Shown here piece after piece: positions 1 to 9,733 of a stretch of 43,521 bases of DNA. The stretch lies in the NCBI GenBank assembly GCA_020354125.1, contig CP070643.1, positions 1,453,991-1,497,511 on the forward strand, given 5' to 3'. The stretch is from Betaproteobacteria bacterium. Its GTDB lineage: Bacteria > Pseudomonadota > Gammaproteobacteria > Burkholderiales > Eutrophovitaceae. The notes under the pieces are model-generated. The model did no database searches. It was given only the letters and a program-made list of their open reading frames with translations, and was not told where the DNA came from. The position numbers and the translations under genes were made by a program. How positions within the stretch are numbered: the stretch's first letter is position 1; every line of letters begins with the position of its first letter.

Positions 1-518
1 GTATAGATCGACATCCCCGGCGTGACGATCCAATCGAAGGTGAAATTCTCGAAGCCCATTTGGCGCACGAGGTTCTGCAGACCGAGGCCGGGATTGAGTA
101 TCCAGCGCCACGCCGTTCCGGTGACGATGAACGACAACGCCATCGGATACAGATAAATGGCGCGCAGAAATCCTTCAGCACGTATCCGCTGGTCGAGCAG
201 GATTGCCAATAGCAGGCCGACGACTAGGCAGACAACGATGAACAGGCCGCCGAAAATGCCGAGATTCCTCAGAGCTACCCACCAGCGTTCGTTCTCGAAC
301 AAACTGATGTATTGAACGAAGCCGGTCAACTCATAGCGGGGCAGCAGTCTCGACTCGGTGAACGACAGCCAGCCGGTCCAGATGATGAACCCGTAAATGA
401 AGATCAACGCTATCAATAGCGTTGGCCCGAGCACGATCTTCGGCAGCGCAGTTTCGAGGTAGTCTGCGAACCGCTTGTGTGGTCGATCGAGGCTCGAAGC
501 GTTTGCGGCAGTAGTCAT
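1..518 (-). CDS. gtsB: Sugar ABC transporter permease (MalF/GtsB-like), C-terminus cut by window edge
   Basis: Inner-membrane permease of an ABC importer, probably for glucose or mannose. About 172 residues can be read before the gene runs off the window. The start codon is ATG at 518 and the product begins MTTAANASSLDRP. A short cytoplasmic tail is followed by a hydrophobic segment (LPKIVLGPTLLIALIFIYGF), then a periplasmic stretch with FTES, then two further membrane segments with LYPMALSFIVTGTAWRW. That pattern is typical of MalF-type (BPD_transp_1) subunits ahead of the EAA loop, which is off the window. It lies 88 bp downstream of the binding-protein gene on the same strand, the usual gtsA-gtsB order. 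The family call is firm; the substrate is inferred from the neighbour. Confidence 0.85.
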   Translation of the reverse strand, partial: MTTAANASSLDRPHKRFADYLETALPKIVLGPTLLIALIFIYGFIIWTGWLSFTESRLLPRYELTGFVQYISLFENERWWVALRNLGIFGGLFIVVCLVVGLLLAILLDQRIRAEGFLRAIYLYPMALSFIVTGTAWRWILNPGLGLQNLVRQMGFENFTFDWIVTPGMSIY

Positions 519-606
519 CGAAAGGACGATCCAGTCAGCAGACCTGTGTCGCGCTGCGCGCCTGCAAACGCGCGCAGCGGAGCAAGGTTAAATGCCGGTT
601 ACTTGC

Positions 607-1875
607 TTATATTTTGCCGGCGGATGCCATTCCGGCAGCTGCGTCCTTCGAGCTCATGCCCGGTGTGTTCATGAACGCGGTGACCACGTCGAACATCGCG
701 CCCTTGTTGGCCGGCGGCATCGCCATTTCATGCGCCCAGCTCGGAACCAGTTTCTTTTCCTGGGACGATGACGAGAATTCCGCCGAAGAATCCTTTGCGC
801 ACTGATCGAATTTGGCTAGATCCATGCCCAATCGCACCGGGATCGACCCCTTGTTCAGATTGAATATCTCCTGAAACTTGGGATCCATGATGGCTTCGGC
901 CAGGTGCGCCTGCGCAGTGATGGCAGACTCATCTTTCTGCTCAAACATGATGAAGCTGTCGATATTGAAGGTGAACGAACCGGCGGTTCCAGGTGCTGGC
1001 ATACAGACATAATCGGTGCCAGGCACTTTGCCGGCTGCGGTGAACTCACCCTTCGCCCAGTCACCCATGAACTGCATGGCCGCGTCGCCGTTAATGACCA
1101 TCGCGGTGGCCAGGTTCCAGTCGCGGTTGGCGGCGTCCTTGTCGATGTACTTCTGTACCATGCGCAGTGTGTCGAACGCTTCAATCATGGTCGAGCTGTT
1201 CAACGCAACCTGATCGAGTTCGACAAAGGCTTTCTGATACCAACTGGCACCACCGACACCGAGGGCGATCGACTCGAACAGAGTAGAGTCCTGCCATGGT
1301 TGCCCGCCGTGTGCAACGGCGATCAAACCGGCCTTCTGGATTTTGTCTGCGGCGGTTTGGAACTCCGCCCAGGTTGTCGGAATCGAGGCACCAGCTTTCT
1401 CGAATACAGCCGGATTTGCCCACATCCAGTTGACGCGGTGCACATTGACCGGCACTGCCACATAGTTGCCTTCATACTTCATTACGGAACTGACCACACC
1501 CGGCAGCAGACCGTCCCAGTTGCCCGCTTGCGCCACGCTGTCGATGTTGGCAAGCACACCCTCACGCGCCCATTCCTGGATGCCGGGGCCTTTGACCTGT
1601 GCGGCGGTCGGAGGGTTGCCCGACACCACGCGCGACTTCAGCACCGTCATCGCGGTTTCACCGCCGCCGCCGGCAACAGCGAAATCCTTCCAGGTATCGC
1701 CTTTTTCCTCGAGCATCTTCTTCAGCTCGGCGACCGAAGCTGCTTCCCCGCCCGAAGTCCACCAATGAAGTACTTCGACCTCGCCGCCTGCCGCTGCTTC
1801 CTCCTGCCGCTCACATCCTGACAATGCGGCAGCGACGACGCATGCTGACGCGGCCAGCTTCCAGGTAAGTTTCAT
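607..1875 (-). CDS. gtsA: Glucose/mannose-type ABC transporter substrate-binding lipoprotein
   Basis: Periplasmic solute-binding protein (family 1 extracellular sugar-binding) that delivers sugar to the GtsB/GtsC permease. The chosen start is ATG at 1875, preceded by a strong GGAGGG ribosome site. A longer frame opens at 1908 but lacks such a site. The 422-residue product has a lipoprotein signal peptide with lipobox LSGC, so it is probably anchored by an N-acyl cysteine. The mature part opens with LHWWTSGGE and continues with WKDFAVAGGGGETAMTVL and SGNPPTAAQVKGP, which closely resembles pseudomonad GtsA glucose-binding proteins as I know them. First gene of the transporter operon, divergent from gap across a 226-bp spacer. 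The sugar specificity is inferred. Confidence 0.9.
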   Translation of the reverse strand: MKLTWKLAASACVVAAALSGCERQEEAAAGGEVEVLHWWTSGGEAASVAELKKMLEEKGDTWKDFAVAGGGGETAMTVLKSRVVSGNPPTAAQVKGPGIQEWAREGVLANIDSVAQAGNWDGLLPGVVSSVMKYEGNYVAVPVNVHRVNWMWANPAVFEKAGASIPTTWAEFQTAADKIQKAGLIAVAHGGQPWQDSTLFESIALGVGGASWYQKAFVELDQVALNSSTMIEAFDTLRMVQKYIDKDAANRDWNLATAMVINGDAAMQFMGDWAKGEFTAAGKVPGTDYVCMPAPGTAGSFTFNIDSFIMFEQKDESAITAQAHLAEAIMDPKFQEIFNLNKGSIPVRLGMDLAKFDQCAKDSSAEFSSSSQEKKLVPSWAHEMAMPPANKGAMFDVVTAFMNTPGMSSKDAAAGMASAGKI

Positions 1876-2067
1876 AATTTTTCCCTCCTCAAATGCGCTT
1901 CTTTTCAAATCAAATCAGACGCGGGTAACTCAATCCGGACATGCTAGATCAGTGGATAGGCCCGTATTCGGCATGTGCCTCAGGAGCATAAGAGGCTGCT
2001 CCGAGAAAAGCAAATGCGGTCACACCGGGTTCATGTCCTGTGGCTATCATGGCTGTCGGTACTGCAG

Positions 2068-2087
2068 TAAAATTTGACTTTAATCAA
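2068..2087 (+). promoter_or_regulatory. Putative gap promoter -10 with overlapping FNR/Anr-like box
   Basis: TAAAAT at 2068-2073 resembles a sigma70 -10 element. Directly after it, TTGACTTTAATCAA at 2074-2087 matches the FNR/Anr pattern TTGAT-N4-ATCAA with one mismatch. The GAGGAG ribosome site of gap follows at 2089-2094. If transcription starts near 2080, the box would cover the start site, a position expected for repression rather than activation. No good -35 element was seen. Confidence 0.4.
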
Positions 2088-2101
2088 TGAGGAGCTAAGC
2101 G

Positions 2102-3115
2102 ATGGCGGTCCGTGTGGGCATTAACGGCTATGGACGGATTGGGCGCAACATTCTTCGCGCTCATTACGAAGGCGGGAAAGAACACGACATCGAGATCGTT
2201 GCCGTCAACGACCTGGGTGACGCCAGTACCAACGCCCACCTCACGCAATATGACACAGCACACGGACGCTTCCCCGGCACCGTAGCGGTGGACGGCGATC
2301 ATTTGGTAGTCAATGGCGACAAGATCGCCGTGTTGGCTGAACGCAATCCGGCTGAGCTGCCGTGGAAAAGCCTCGGCGTGGATGTCGTGCTCGAATGCAC
2401 CGGCTTGTTCACCAGTAAGGAGAAAGCGAAAGCGCACCTGGCGGGCGGCGCCAGCAAAGTGATCATTTCTGCACCGGGCGGCAAGGACGTGGACGCGACC
2501 GTTGTCTACGGCGTGAATGACAGCGTGCTGACCAGTAAGCACGAGGTCATATCCAACGCTTCGTGCACGACCAATTGTCTGGCACCTTTAGTCAAGGCGG
2601 TCAACGACAGCATAGGCGTGGTGAACGGCTTGATGACAACGATCCACGCCTACACCAACGACCAAGTGTTGACCGACGTTTACCACAAGGACCTGCGGCG
2701 GGCGCGCTCGGCAACGATGTCGATGATTCCGACCAAGACCGGCGCCGCGGCTGCGGTGGGCCTGGTCTTGCCGGAATTGAACGGCAAGCTCGACGGCTTT
2801 GCAATGCGCGTGCCGACGATCAATGTTTCGGTCGTCGATCTGGCTTTTGTCGCGAAGCGTGCTACCACTGTTGAAGAGGTCAACGACGTTGTTGGCAAGG
2901 CAGCCGCCGGCCCTCTCAAAGGGGTGCTCGAATACAGCGACGGGCCATTGGTGTCGATTGATTTCAATCACAATCCCGCATCATCAATTTTTGACTCAAC
3001 GCTTACCAAAGTGTCTGAAGGAACACTGGTCAAAGTCTGTTCCTGGTACGACAACGAATGGGGATTCTCGAACCGCATGCTTGATGTCACGATGGCGATG
3101 ATGAACGCCAAGTAA
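2102..3115 (+). CDS. gap: Glyceraldehyde-3-phosphate dehydrogenase, type I
   Basis: Converts glyceraldehyde-3-phosphate, NAD(P)+ and phosphate to 1,3-bisphosphoglycerate in glycolysis and gluconeogenesis (or the Calvin cycle). The 337-residue product has the N-terminal Rossmann motif [10 protein letters not shown] (residues 7-16). The catalytic SNASCTTNC motif has its nucleophile at Cys155, and the C-terminus carries [12 protein letters not shown]. Length and motifs are normal for the family. The start ATG has a GAGGAG site 7 bases upstream. First gene of the gap-pgk-pyk-fba run, separated from pgk by a strong hairpin. Cofactor preference cannot be settled by eye. Confidence 0.97.
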   Translation: MAVRVGINGYGRIGRNILRAHYEGGKEHDIEIVAVNDLGDASTNAHLTQYDTAHGRFPGTVAVDGDHLVVNGDKIAVLAERNPAELPWKSLGVDVVLECTGLFTSKEKAKAHLAGGASKVIISAPGGKDVDATVVYGVNDSVLTSKHEVISNASCTTNCLAPLVKAVNDSIGVVNGLMTTIHAYTNDQVLTDVYHKDLRRARSATMSMIPTKTGAAAAVGLVLPELNGKLDGFAMRVPTINVSVVDLAFVAKRATTVEEVNDVVGKAAAGPLKGVLEYSDGPLVSIDFNHNPASSIFDSTLTKVSEGTLVKVCSWYDNEWGFSNRMLDVTMAMMNAK

Positions 3116-3139
3116 TTCAGGCTACTGAACGTCGGGGTG

Positions 3140-3165
3140 GGGCACAGGGTGATGACCCTGTGCCC
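3140..3165 (+). terminator. Perfect 11-bp hairpin between gap and pgk (attenuator or mRNA processing/stability element)
   Basis: GGGCACAGGGT at 3140-3150, loop GATG, and ACCCTGTGCCC at 3155-3165 form a perfect 11-bp stem with a tetraloop. It is followed by TTGTATTTTGTTG, which is T-rich but not a clean T-run. It lies 24 bases after the gap stop and 51 bases before the pgk start, within what looks like one transcription unit. It may therefore act as a partial terminator or protect the gap mRNA 3' end. Confidence 0.65.
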
Positions 3166-3216
3166 TTGTATTTTGTTGGAGCAGTTCGCAAGTTTGGCAA
3201 GGGAATAATCAAAACC

Positions 3217-4410
3217 ATGTCGTTTTTTCGTATGCACGACGTTGATTTGAGCGGCAAGCGGGTACTGATTCGTGCTGACTTGAACGTGCCGCTCGATGAC
3301 GCGGGCAGGATCACCGATGACACCCGGATAAGAGCGTCACTTCCTGGCATCCGTCACGCCCTCGACGCGGGCGCTGCGGTAATGGTGGTCTCGCATCTTG
3401 GCAGACCAAAAGAAGGCGAATTACGGCCGATCGATTCGCTTGCACCGGTAGCCGATCGCCTGAGTGAATTGCTCGTCACCAACGTTGAGCTCAGGCAAGA
3501 CTGGATCGATGGCGTCGACGTGCAGCCCGGGAAAGTGGTGTTGCTCGAGAACTGTCGCGTCAACAAGGGCGAGAAAAGTAACGACGAAACGCTATCACGT
3601 AAGATGGCCAGCCTTTGCGACGTTTACGTCAACGACGCGTTCGGTACCGCGCATCGGGCGCAGGCGACGACACATGGCATAGCCCGATTTGCTCCGGTAG
3701 CCTGTGCCGGACCTCTAATGAGCGCTGAAATAGAGGCTTTGTCGCGCGCGCTTAAGGAACCGGCCCGCCCGCTGATCGCGATCGTGGCCGGCTCCAAGGT
3801 GTCGACCAAATTAACTATCCTCAATGAACTGGCAAAGCGAGTCGATCAACTCGTCGTCGGTGGCGGCATTGCAAATACCTTTCTGCTTGCCAAAGGGTTC
3901 AACGTCGGTAAATCGTTGGCCGAAGGCGACCTGGTAGATGAGGCGAACAAGATCATGGATACTGCTGCACAGCAAGGCGGAAACGTTCCCTTGCCAAAGG
4001 ACGTAGTGTGCGCGACATCGTTCTCGGAGGATGCCGAAGCGACTGTCAAGCAGGTCGATGCGCTCGACGACGATGACATGATTCTCGATTTCGGGCCGGA
4101 AAGCGCCAAACGGATTGCCGGACTGATGGCCGATGCGGGAACCATTGTTTGGAACGGGCCTCTTGGTGTATTCGAGTTCGACCAGTTCGCGAACGGCACC
4201 AAAGCGCTGGCCAACGCAATCGCGGATTCGCAAGGGTTCTCGATTGCCGGCGGCGGTGATACGGTTGCAGCCATCGCAAAATTCGGTGTCGCTGACAAAA
4301 TCGATTACATCTCCACCGCTGGAGGGGCTTTTCTCGAATTTCTCGAAGGTCGTACGCTGCCGGCGGTGGAAATCCTTGAAAAGCGCTCGACCACACCTGC
4401 TGAGCAGTGA
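3217..4410 (+). CDS. pgk: Phosphoglycerate kinase
   Basis: Interconverts 1,3-bisphosphoglycerate plus ADP and 3-phosphoglycerate plus ATP; cytoplasmic. The product has 397 residues when started at ATG 3217 ([20 protein letters not shown]), which matches the usual N-terminus of the family. An in-frame start at 3160 would add 19 residues from inside the intergenic hairpin and is unlikely. Visible motifs include RADLNVPLD (substrate binding), [28 protein letters not shown] and the C-terminal nucleotide motif [11 protein letters not shown]. Normal length. It is followed 9 bases later by pyk. Confidence 0.97.
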   Translation: MSFFRMHDVDLSGKRVLIRADLNVPLDDAGRITDDTRIRASLPGIRHALDAGAAVMVVSHLGRPKEGELRPIDSLAPVADRLSELLVTNVELRQDWIDGVDVQPGKVVLLENCRVNKGEKSNDETLSRKMASLCDVYVNDAFGTAHRAQATTHGIARFAPVACAGPLMSAEIEALSRALKEPARPLIAIVAGSKVSTKLTILNELAKRVDQLVVGGGIANTFLLAKGFNVGKSLAEGDLVDEANKIMDTAAQQGGNVPLPKDVVCATSFSEDAEATVKQVDALDDDDMILDFGPESAKRIAGLMADAGTIVWNGPLGVFEFDQFANGTKALANAIADSQGFSIAGGGDTVAAIAKFGVADKIDYISTAGGAFLEFLEGRTLPAVEILEKRSTTPAEQ

Positions 4411-4419
4411 ACCAGAACC

Positions 4420-5853
4420 ATGCAACGTAGTACCAAGATCGTAGCCACACTTGGCCCCGCATCGAGTAACAAGGAAGTTATCAGCCAGATGGTGGCAGCG
4501 GGCATCGATGTGGTGCGGATGAATTTTTCCCACGGCACCCGCGAGGAGCATCTGGCCAGGACGGCGCTGGTGCGCGAGGCCGCGCAGGAGGCCGGGCGCA
4601 CCATCGGGGTGATGTGCGATTTGCAGGGGCCGAAGATTCGCATCGGCAAGTTCGAGAAAGGCAAGGTTGTACTGAAAAAAGGTGATGCGTTTATCCTCGA
4701 TGCCGAATGCGCGATTGGGAATCAGGAACGGGTTGGTCTTGATTACCGCGAATTGACCAAGGATGTTCGACCTGGGGACGTTTTACTGCTCGATGACGGG
4801 CGGGTGGTGCTGGACGTGCGGCAGGTCAGCGGCTCAGAGATCCACACCAGTGTGCGCGTTGGCGGCGAATTGTCGAACAATAAGGGAATCAATCGGCAGG
4901 GCGGCGGCTTGACCGCTTCTGCTCTGACTGCCAAGGACATGCAAGACATAAAGACTGCGGTGGAAATGAAGGCAGATTTCATTGCCGTGTCTTTCCCCAA
5001 GTCCGGTGCCGATATGTACATGGCGCGCGAACTAATGCGCGCGGCTGGCGGCAACGCCATCGTCATTGCGAAGATGGAACGCGCAGAAGCAGTCGACGCG
5101 ATGGATGATTTGCTCAGAGCCAGCGATGGAATCATGGTGGCGCGGGGCGACCTTGCCGTCGAAGTAGGTGACGCGGCGGTGCCAGCGTTGCAGAAGAAAC
5201 TCATCCGCTCGGCACGCGAGCAGAACAAACTGACCATCACCGCAACACAGATGATGGAATCAATGATTACCAGTCCGGTGCCCACACGCGCCGAAGTTTC
5301 AGATGTCGCCAATGCCGTCCTCGACGGCACTGATGCAGTAATGCTGTCAGCGGAAACAGCGGCCGGCGCCTATCCGGCGGAAACGGTGGAAGCGATGTCT
5401 CGCATCTGTCTCGAAGCCGAGAAGTCCGACGAGGTGACGCTCGACCGGGAATTTCTCAACCGCGTGTTCACACGCGTCGACCAGTCCATCGCAATGGCTG
5501 CGTTGTTTACCGCGCATCACCTCAAGGTCAAAGCGATTGCTGCCTTGACCCAATCCGGATCGACGGCACTGTGGATATCGCGGCTCAATTCGGGTGTGCC
5601 CATCTACGCGCTGACGCCCGAGATCACCACGCGTTACCGCTTGAGCTTGTATCGCGATGTGTTTCCGCTGATGATCAGTTATCACGGCCACGAACTGGGC
5701 AAGATGCTCGAAGAAGCGGAACAGAAACTAATTGAAGCCGGCGTTGTCGCCAACGGAGATCTGATCGTTGTCACCTTTGGCGAGCCGATTGGGACTAGTG
5801 GCGGTACCAACACCATGAAAATTGTAAAAGTGGGTGAAGCACGTCGCCCTTAG
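4420..5853 (+). CDS. pyk: Pyruvate kinase
   Basis: Transfers phosphate from phosphoenolpyruvate to ADP, forming pyruvate. The 477-residue product starts MQRSTKIVATLGPASS. It shows the family landmarks NFSHGTREEH, CDLQGPKIRIG, the signature region IAKMERAEAVDAMDDLL, MVARGDLAVEVG and TQMMESMI. The C-terminal regulatory domain runs from about residue 350 and ends in GEPIGTSGGTNTMKI. It sits 9 bases behind pgk with no convincing Shine-Dalgarno of its own, consistent with translational coupling. Metal and K+ sites look intact. Whether it is the type I or type II form was not determined. Confidence 0.96.
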   Translation: MQRSTKIVATLGPASSNKEVISQMVAAGIDVVRMNFSHGTREEHLARTALVREAAQEAGRTIGVMCDLQGPKIRIGKFEKGKVVLKKGDAFILDAECAIGNQERVGLDYRELTKDVRPGDVLLLDDGRVVLDVRQVSGSEIHTSVRVGGELSNNKGINRQGGGLTASALTAKDMQDIKTAVEMKADFIAVSFPKSGADMYMARELMRAAGGNAIVIAKMERAEAVDAMDDLLRASDGIMVARGDLAVEVGDAAVPALQKKLIRSAREQNKLTITATQMMESMITSPVPTRAEVSDVANAVLDGTDAVMLSAETAAGAYPAETVEAMSRICLEAEKSDEVTLDREFLNRVFTRVDQSIAMAALFTAHHLKVKAIAALTQSGSTALWISRLNSGVPIYALTPEITTRYRLSLYRDVFPLMISYHGHELGKMLEEAEQKLIEAGVVANGDLIVVTFGEPIGTSGGTNTMKIVKVGEARRP

Positions 5854-5881
5854 AAACTTCTCACAGGGACGTATCTGAGCA

Positions 5882-6946
5882 ATGGCCCTCGTCTGGATGA
5901 GACAACTTCTCGATCACGCTGCCAAAAATGGCTATGGCGTGCCGGCATTCAATGTCAATAATCTAGAGCAGGTACAGGCAATCATGCAAGCTGCATCGGA
6001 AACTGCCAGCCCGGTCATCATGCAGGCCTCGGCAGGTGCTCGCAAGTATGCCGGTGAACCGTTTCTGCGCCACTTGATCCTCGCTGCGATCGAGCAATTT
6101 CCCGACATACCGATTGTCATGCATGAGGACCATGGTGCATCGCCCGCTGTCTGTCAGCGCTCTATCCGCTCTGGCTTTTCCAGCGTCATGATGGACGGTT
6201 CGCTCGAGGAAGACATGAAGACACCGGCATCGTTCGAGTACAACGTTGAAGTCACGCGCCGCGTGGTTGAGATGGCGCATCCGGTTGGTGCGTCGGTCGA
6301 AGGCGAACTCGGATGCCCGGGATCGCTGGAGACCATGACCGCAGGAAAGGAAGATGGTTCGGGTGCCGAAGGGGCGCTGAGCCACGACATGCTGCTGACT
6401 GATCCGGCCCAGGCCGCTGATTTTGTTGCGCAAACGGGCGTCAATGCGTTGGCTATTGCCATCGGCACTTCACATGGCGCCTATAAATTCACGCGAAAAC
6501 CCACCGGCGACATTCTTGCCATTGAGCGGATCAAGGAAATCCATGCAAGGATTCCGAATACCCATTTAGTGATGCATGGTTCATCGAGTGTGCCGCAGGA
6601 CTGGCTCACCGTTATCCGCGACAACGGCGGTGAGATGAAGGAAACTTATGTAGTGCCCGTAGAGGAAATCCGGGAAGGCATCAAGCACGGCGTGCGTAAG
6701 ATCAACATCGACACCGATATCCGGCTTGCCATGACTGGTGCTATTCGCCGTGCCTTTAACGACGACAAAAGCGAGTTTGATCCACGCAAATATCTCAAGC
6801 CGGCAATGCTTGCTGCGAAGTCGATCTGCAAGGCACGTTTTGAAGCATTCGGCACTGCTGGCAACGCAGCAAAGATCAAACCGATCCCCATGGAGGCGAT
6901 GGCCGAACGATATGCACACGGTGAATACACGGCTCTGGCTGCCTGA
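5882..6946 (+). CDS. fba: Class II (zinc) fructose-bisphosphate aldolase, CbbA type
   Basis: Splits or forms fructose-1,6-bisphosphate; sedoheptulose bisphosphate is possible in the Calvin cycle. The 354-residue product begins [19 protein letters not shown], the N-terminus typical of the long class II subtype found in proteobacteria with Calvin-type gene clusters. Zinc and active-site motifs visible are [37 protein letters not shown] and [10 protein letters not shown]. It lies 28 bases after pyk and closes the gap-pgk-pyk-fba run. No transketolase or RuBisCO genes are in the window, so a gluconeogenic role is as likely as an autotrophic one. Confidence 0.95.
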   Translation: MALVWMRQLLDHAAKNGYGVPAFNVNNLEQVQAIMQAASETASPVIMQASAGARKYAGEPFLRHLILAAIEQFPDIPIVMHEDHGASPAVCQRSIRSGFSSVMMDGSLEEDMKTPASFEYNVEVTRRVVEMAHPVGASVEGELGCPGSLETMTAGKEDGSGAEGALSHDMLLTDPAQAADFVAQTGVNALAIAIGTSHGAYKFTRKPTGDILAIERIKEIHARIPNTHLVMHGSSSVPQDWLTVIRDNGGEMKETYVVPVEEIREGIKHGVRKINIDTDIRLAMTGAIRRAFNDDKSEFDPRKYLKPAMLAAKSICKARFEAFGTAGNAAKIKPIPMEAMAERYAHGEYTALAA

Positions 6947-7039
6947 CAACGCGCCGGGATTCCGACCGTTGCGACTTCGGCAAGCAGCGCAAGACGTCAG
7001 ATTCAGCAAACGCCGCACGCGACAGAAGCTGTCTTCGAC

Positions 7040-7603
7040 ATGAATAAAAAAACGAAAGCGAAATCGCCCGTTGTTGCCTTGGTCATGGGCAGCAATAGCG
7101 ACTGGAGCGTAATGCAACACGCGGCATTGGTGCTGGAAGAATTCAAAGTGCCTTACGAGGCACGCGTCGTATCCGCTCACCGTACACCCGATGACATGTT
7201 TCGTTATGCCGAGGACGCAGCGTCGCGCGGGCTGCGAATTGTCATTGCCGGTGCGGGCGGAGCTGCGCATCTTCCGGGGATGATCGCTTCCAAAACTACG
7301 CTGCCGGTACTTGGCGTACCAGTCACCTCGCGAGCCCTTCGCGGTCTCGATTCGCTTTTGTCGATTGCCCAGATGCCGCGCGGCATTCCGGTTGCTACCT
7401 TCGCTGTTGGCGAAGCGGGTGCAGCAAACGCAGCACTGTTCGCTGTTTCGGTGCTGGCACACGCAGATTCGACTCTGGCTCGGAAGTTATCCGCTTTCCG
7501 TTCGCGGCAGCGCGGCAAAGTCAAGGCGATGCAGTTGCCGAAAGTGAAGAAGGCGGCATCGGCTTCCAGAAAAACTGGTTCTAAGAAATCGGCGCGCAGA
7601 TGA
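7040..7603 (+). CDS. purE: N5-carboxyaminoimidazole ribonucleotide mutase, with basic C-terminal tail
   Basis: Class I PurE moves the carboxyl group from N5-CAIR to CAIR in de novo purine synthesis, working downstream of PurK. The core (about residues 10-160) has the signature [20 protein letters not shown], the active-site loop [14 protein letters not shown] and [18 protein letters not shown]. At 187 residues it is about 20-25 longer than usual. The extra length is a Lys/Arg/Ser-rich tail ([20 protein letters not shown]) of unknown role. It overlaps purK by four bases (ATGA). A 93-base gap separates it from fba. Confidence 0.95.
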   Translation: MNKKTKAKSPVVALVMGSNSDWSVMQHAALVLEEFKVPYEARVVSAHRTPDDMFRYAEDAASRGLRIVIAGAGGAAHLPGMIASKTTLPVLGVPVTSRALRGLDSLLSIAQMPRGIPVATFAVGEAGAANAALFAVSVLAHADSTLARKLSAFRSRQRGKVKAMQLPKVKKAASASRKTGSKKSARR

Positions 7604-8757
7604 TCGGTCCGGGAGCATGGCTGGGATTACTTGGCGGTGGCCAGCTTGGGCGCATGTTTACTATGGCTGCACAGAGCATGGGCTATAAGGTATTGGTGCT
7701 CGACCCCGGTAGTAACAGCCCAGCCGGCACGGTTGCTGATCGGCATTTGCAGGCCGAGTACACCGACGCGAAGGCACTTGCTGAGATCGGCTCGCGCTGT
7801 GCCGCTGCCACGACCGAGTTCGAGAATGTGCCGGCGGAGAGCCTGCAAAGATTGTCGGAAAAATGCGTTGTCAGCCCGGCGGCAAGCAGCGTCGCCGTCG
7901 CCCAGGACCGCATTCGTGAAAAGCTGTTTTTACGCGATCAAGGCTTTGCAACCGCACCTTTTGCCGTCATTCAGTCTGAGTCAGATCTGAGCGCGACAGA
8001 GATCGATTCGCTGCTGCCCGGTGTTCTGAAAGTCAGCCGTTTCGGCTACGACGGCAAAGGCCAGATCCGTGTCAGGTCACGCGAAGAGTTGGAAGATGCT
8101 TTTCGCACCTTGCGCGGAGAGGCCTGTATCTTGGAGAAGTTTCTTGCGCTCTACAAAGAAGTATCGGTGGTTGTAGTGCGCGGCTTCGACGATGCAGTTG
8201 TCACTTTCCCCGTGTCGGAAAACGAACATGCGCATGGCATTCTTGATGTCTCAATCGTGCCAGCGCGGGTAGAAGCCGTCACTGCAGACGAAGCGCGCGA
8301 GTTGGCAATAGACCTGGCCAATAAACTTGACTACCGGGGCGTGCTTTGCGTCGAGTATTTTGTGCTTGATGACGGACGGTTGCTGGTCAATGAAATTGCG
8401 CCACGTCCGCACAACAGCGGCCACTACAGCATCGATGCCTGCGTTACGTCGCAGTTCGAACAGCAGGTGCGAGTCATGTGCTCGTTGCCGCTTGGCGATA
8501 CCTCGATGCACAGGGCTGCGGTGATGCTCAATCTGTTGGGCGACTTGTGGGCCAACGGTGAGCCGCGCTGGGAGACGGTGCTGCGCCATGGCGGCGCAAA
8601 ACTTCACCTATATGGCAAGAGTGTGCCGCGGCCGGGCCGCAAGATGGGTCACGTCACGGTGTTGTCACAACAGATCGATGCAGCGCTCGGTGCGGCAATG
8701 CAGATCAAGTCAAAACTGGTCAGCAACGCAGCAAAAAACCAGGCGCGTTCGGCTTGA
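7600..8757 (+). CDS. purK: N5-carboxyaminoimidazole ribonucleotide synthase
   Basis: ATP-grasp enzyme making N5-CAIR from aminoimidazole ribonucleotide, bicarbonate and ATP; the product passes to PurE. The 385-residue product starts with the binding motif [13 protein letters not shown]. The ATP-grasp core includes [48 protein letters not shown] and the family-typical [12 protein letters not shown]. The start codon overlaps the purE stop (ATGA), so the pair is translationally coupled. Length and motif order are normal. Confidence 0.96.
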   Translation: MIGPGAWLGLLGGGQLGRMFTMAAQSMGYKVLVLDPGSNSPAGTVADRHLQAEYTDAKALAEIGSRCAAATTEFENVPAESLQRLSEKCVVSPAASSVAVAQDRIREKLFLRDQGFATAPFAVIQSESDLSATEIDSLLPGVLKVSRFGYDGKGQIRVRSREELEDAFRTLRGEACILEKFLALYKEVSVVVVRGFDDAVVTFPVSENEHAHGILDVSIVPARVEAVTADEARELAIDLANKLDYRGVLCVEYFVLDDGRLLVNEIAPRPHNSGHYSIDACVTSQFEQQVRVMCSLPLGDTSMHRAAVMLNLLGDLWANGEPRWETVLRHGGAKLHLYGKSVPRPGRKMGHVTVLSQQIDAALGAAMQIKSKLVSNAAKNQARSA

Positions 8758-8774
8758 TTTGAGACGCTAGCGTC

Positions 8775-9662
8775 ATGCCTTCATCTGCGCCGATTCTTGA
8801 AACCAATCTCAAGTCACTGCCGTTTCTCTATCGCGGCAAGGTGCGTGATATCTATGAGGTCGATACCGATCGGCTGTTGGTGATTCAGACCGACCGGCTG
8901 TCGGCATTCGATGTAGTGTTACCGACACCGGTTCCCGGCAAGGGCCGCGCGCTCACCGCGATGTCGCTTTTCTGGTTTCGGCGCTTGGCGCACATCATTC
9001 CGAATCACCTCCTCGATACCGCGCCAGAATCGTTGGTGTCTGCAGACGAAGTTGATCAGGTTGCTGGACGTGCAATGGTGGTGCGACGGCTCGAGCCGCT
9101 GCCAGTTGAAGCGATCGTGCGCGGGTACCTTGCCGGGTCTGGTTGGAAGGAGTATCAGAAAACGCAAGCGATCTGCGGTATTGCCTTGCCCGACGGTTTG
9201 CGCGAGGCGGAGAAGCTGCCGCAGCCAATATTCACGCCTTCGACCAAGGCGGCGGTCGGCGACCACGACGAGAATATTGCCTTTTCGGAAGTCGAGAAAC
9301 TGGTCGGCGCCGAGCGCGCCGAGCAGATTCGTGTCAAGTCGTTACAGCTCTACAGCGAAGCCGCCGACTATGCCAACGCGCGCGGCATCATCATCGCCGA
9401 TACTAAATTCGAATTTGGTGTCGACGCGGCAGGTAACTTGTATTTGATCGATGAGGCGCTGACCTCCGATTCATCGCGCTTCTGGCCGCGCGACCAGTAT
9501 CGTGTCGGATCCAGCCCGCCATCGTTTGACAAGCAGTTCGTACGCGACTGGCTGGAATCCCAGAACTGGAACAAGCGGCCGCCAGCGCCAGCCTTGCCTG
9601 ATGACATTCTTGCCAGGACAGCGGCCAAGTATGAAGAGGCATTGCAGTTGCTCACCGAGTGA
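8775..9662 (+). CDS. purC: Phosphoribosylaminoimidazole-succinocarboxamide (SAICAR) synthase
   Basis: Joins CAIR and aspartate with ATP to give SAICAR, the step right after PurE. The 295-residue product is of the longer PurC type (roughly 295-300 residues), not the short 237-residue enterobacterial form. Motifs include [72 protein letters not shown] and [10 protein letters not shown]. It lies 17 bases behind purK on the same strand, so purE-purK-purC form a compact purine unit. Confidence 0.96.
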   Translation: MPSSAPILETNLKSLPFLYRGKVRDIYEVDTDRLLVIQTDRLSAFDVVLPTPVPGKGRALTAMSLFWFRRLAHIIPNHLLDTAPESLVSADEVDQVAGRAMVVRRLEPLPVEAIVRGYLAGSGWKEYQKTQAICGIALPDGLREAEKLPQPIFTPSTKAAVGDHDENIAFSEVEKLVGAERAEQIRVKSLQLYSEAADYANARGIIIADTKFEFGVDAAGNLYLIDEALTSDSSRFWPRDQYRVGSSPPSFDKQFVRDWLESQNWNKRPPAPALPDDILARTAAKYEEALQLLTE

Positions 9663-9733
9663 AGCGAGGCTAGGCCAAATCCCGGTCCCATGCCAAAATC
9701 TCCGCTGTTGCATGCCAATTCGATTACTAGCCG

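Noticed and set aside
904..1821. Long plus-strand open frame (305 codons) opposite gtsA
   Set aside because: It is antisense to a clearly recognisable sugar-binding lipoprotein, has no ribosome site and resembles no family; a GC-driven shadow frame.
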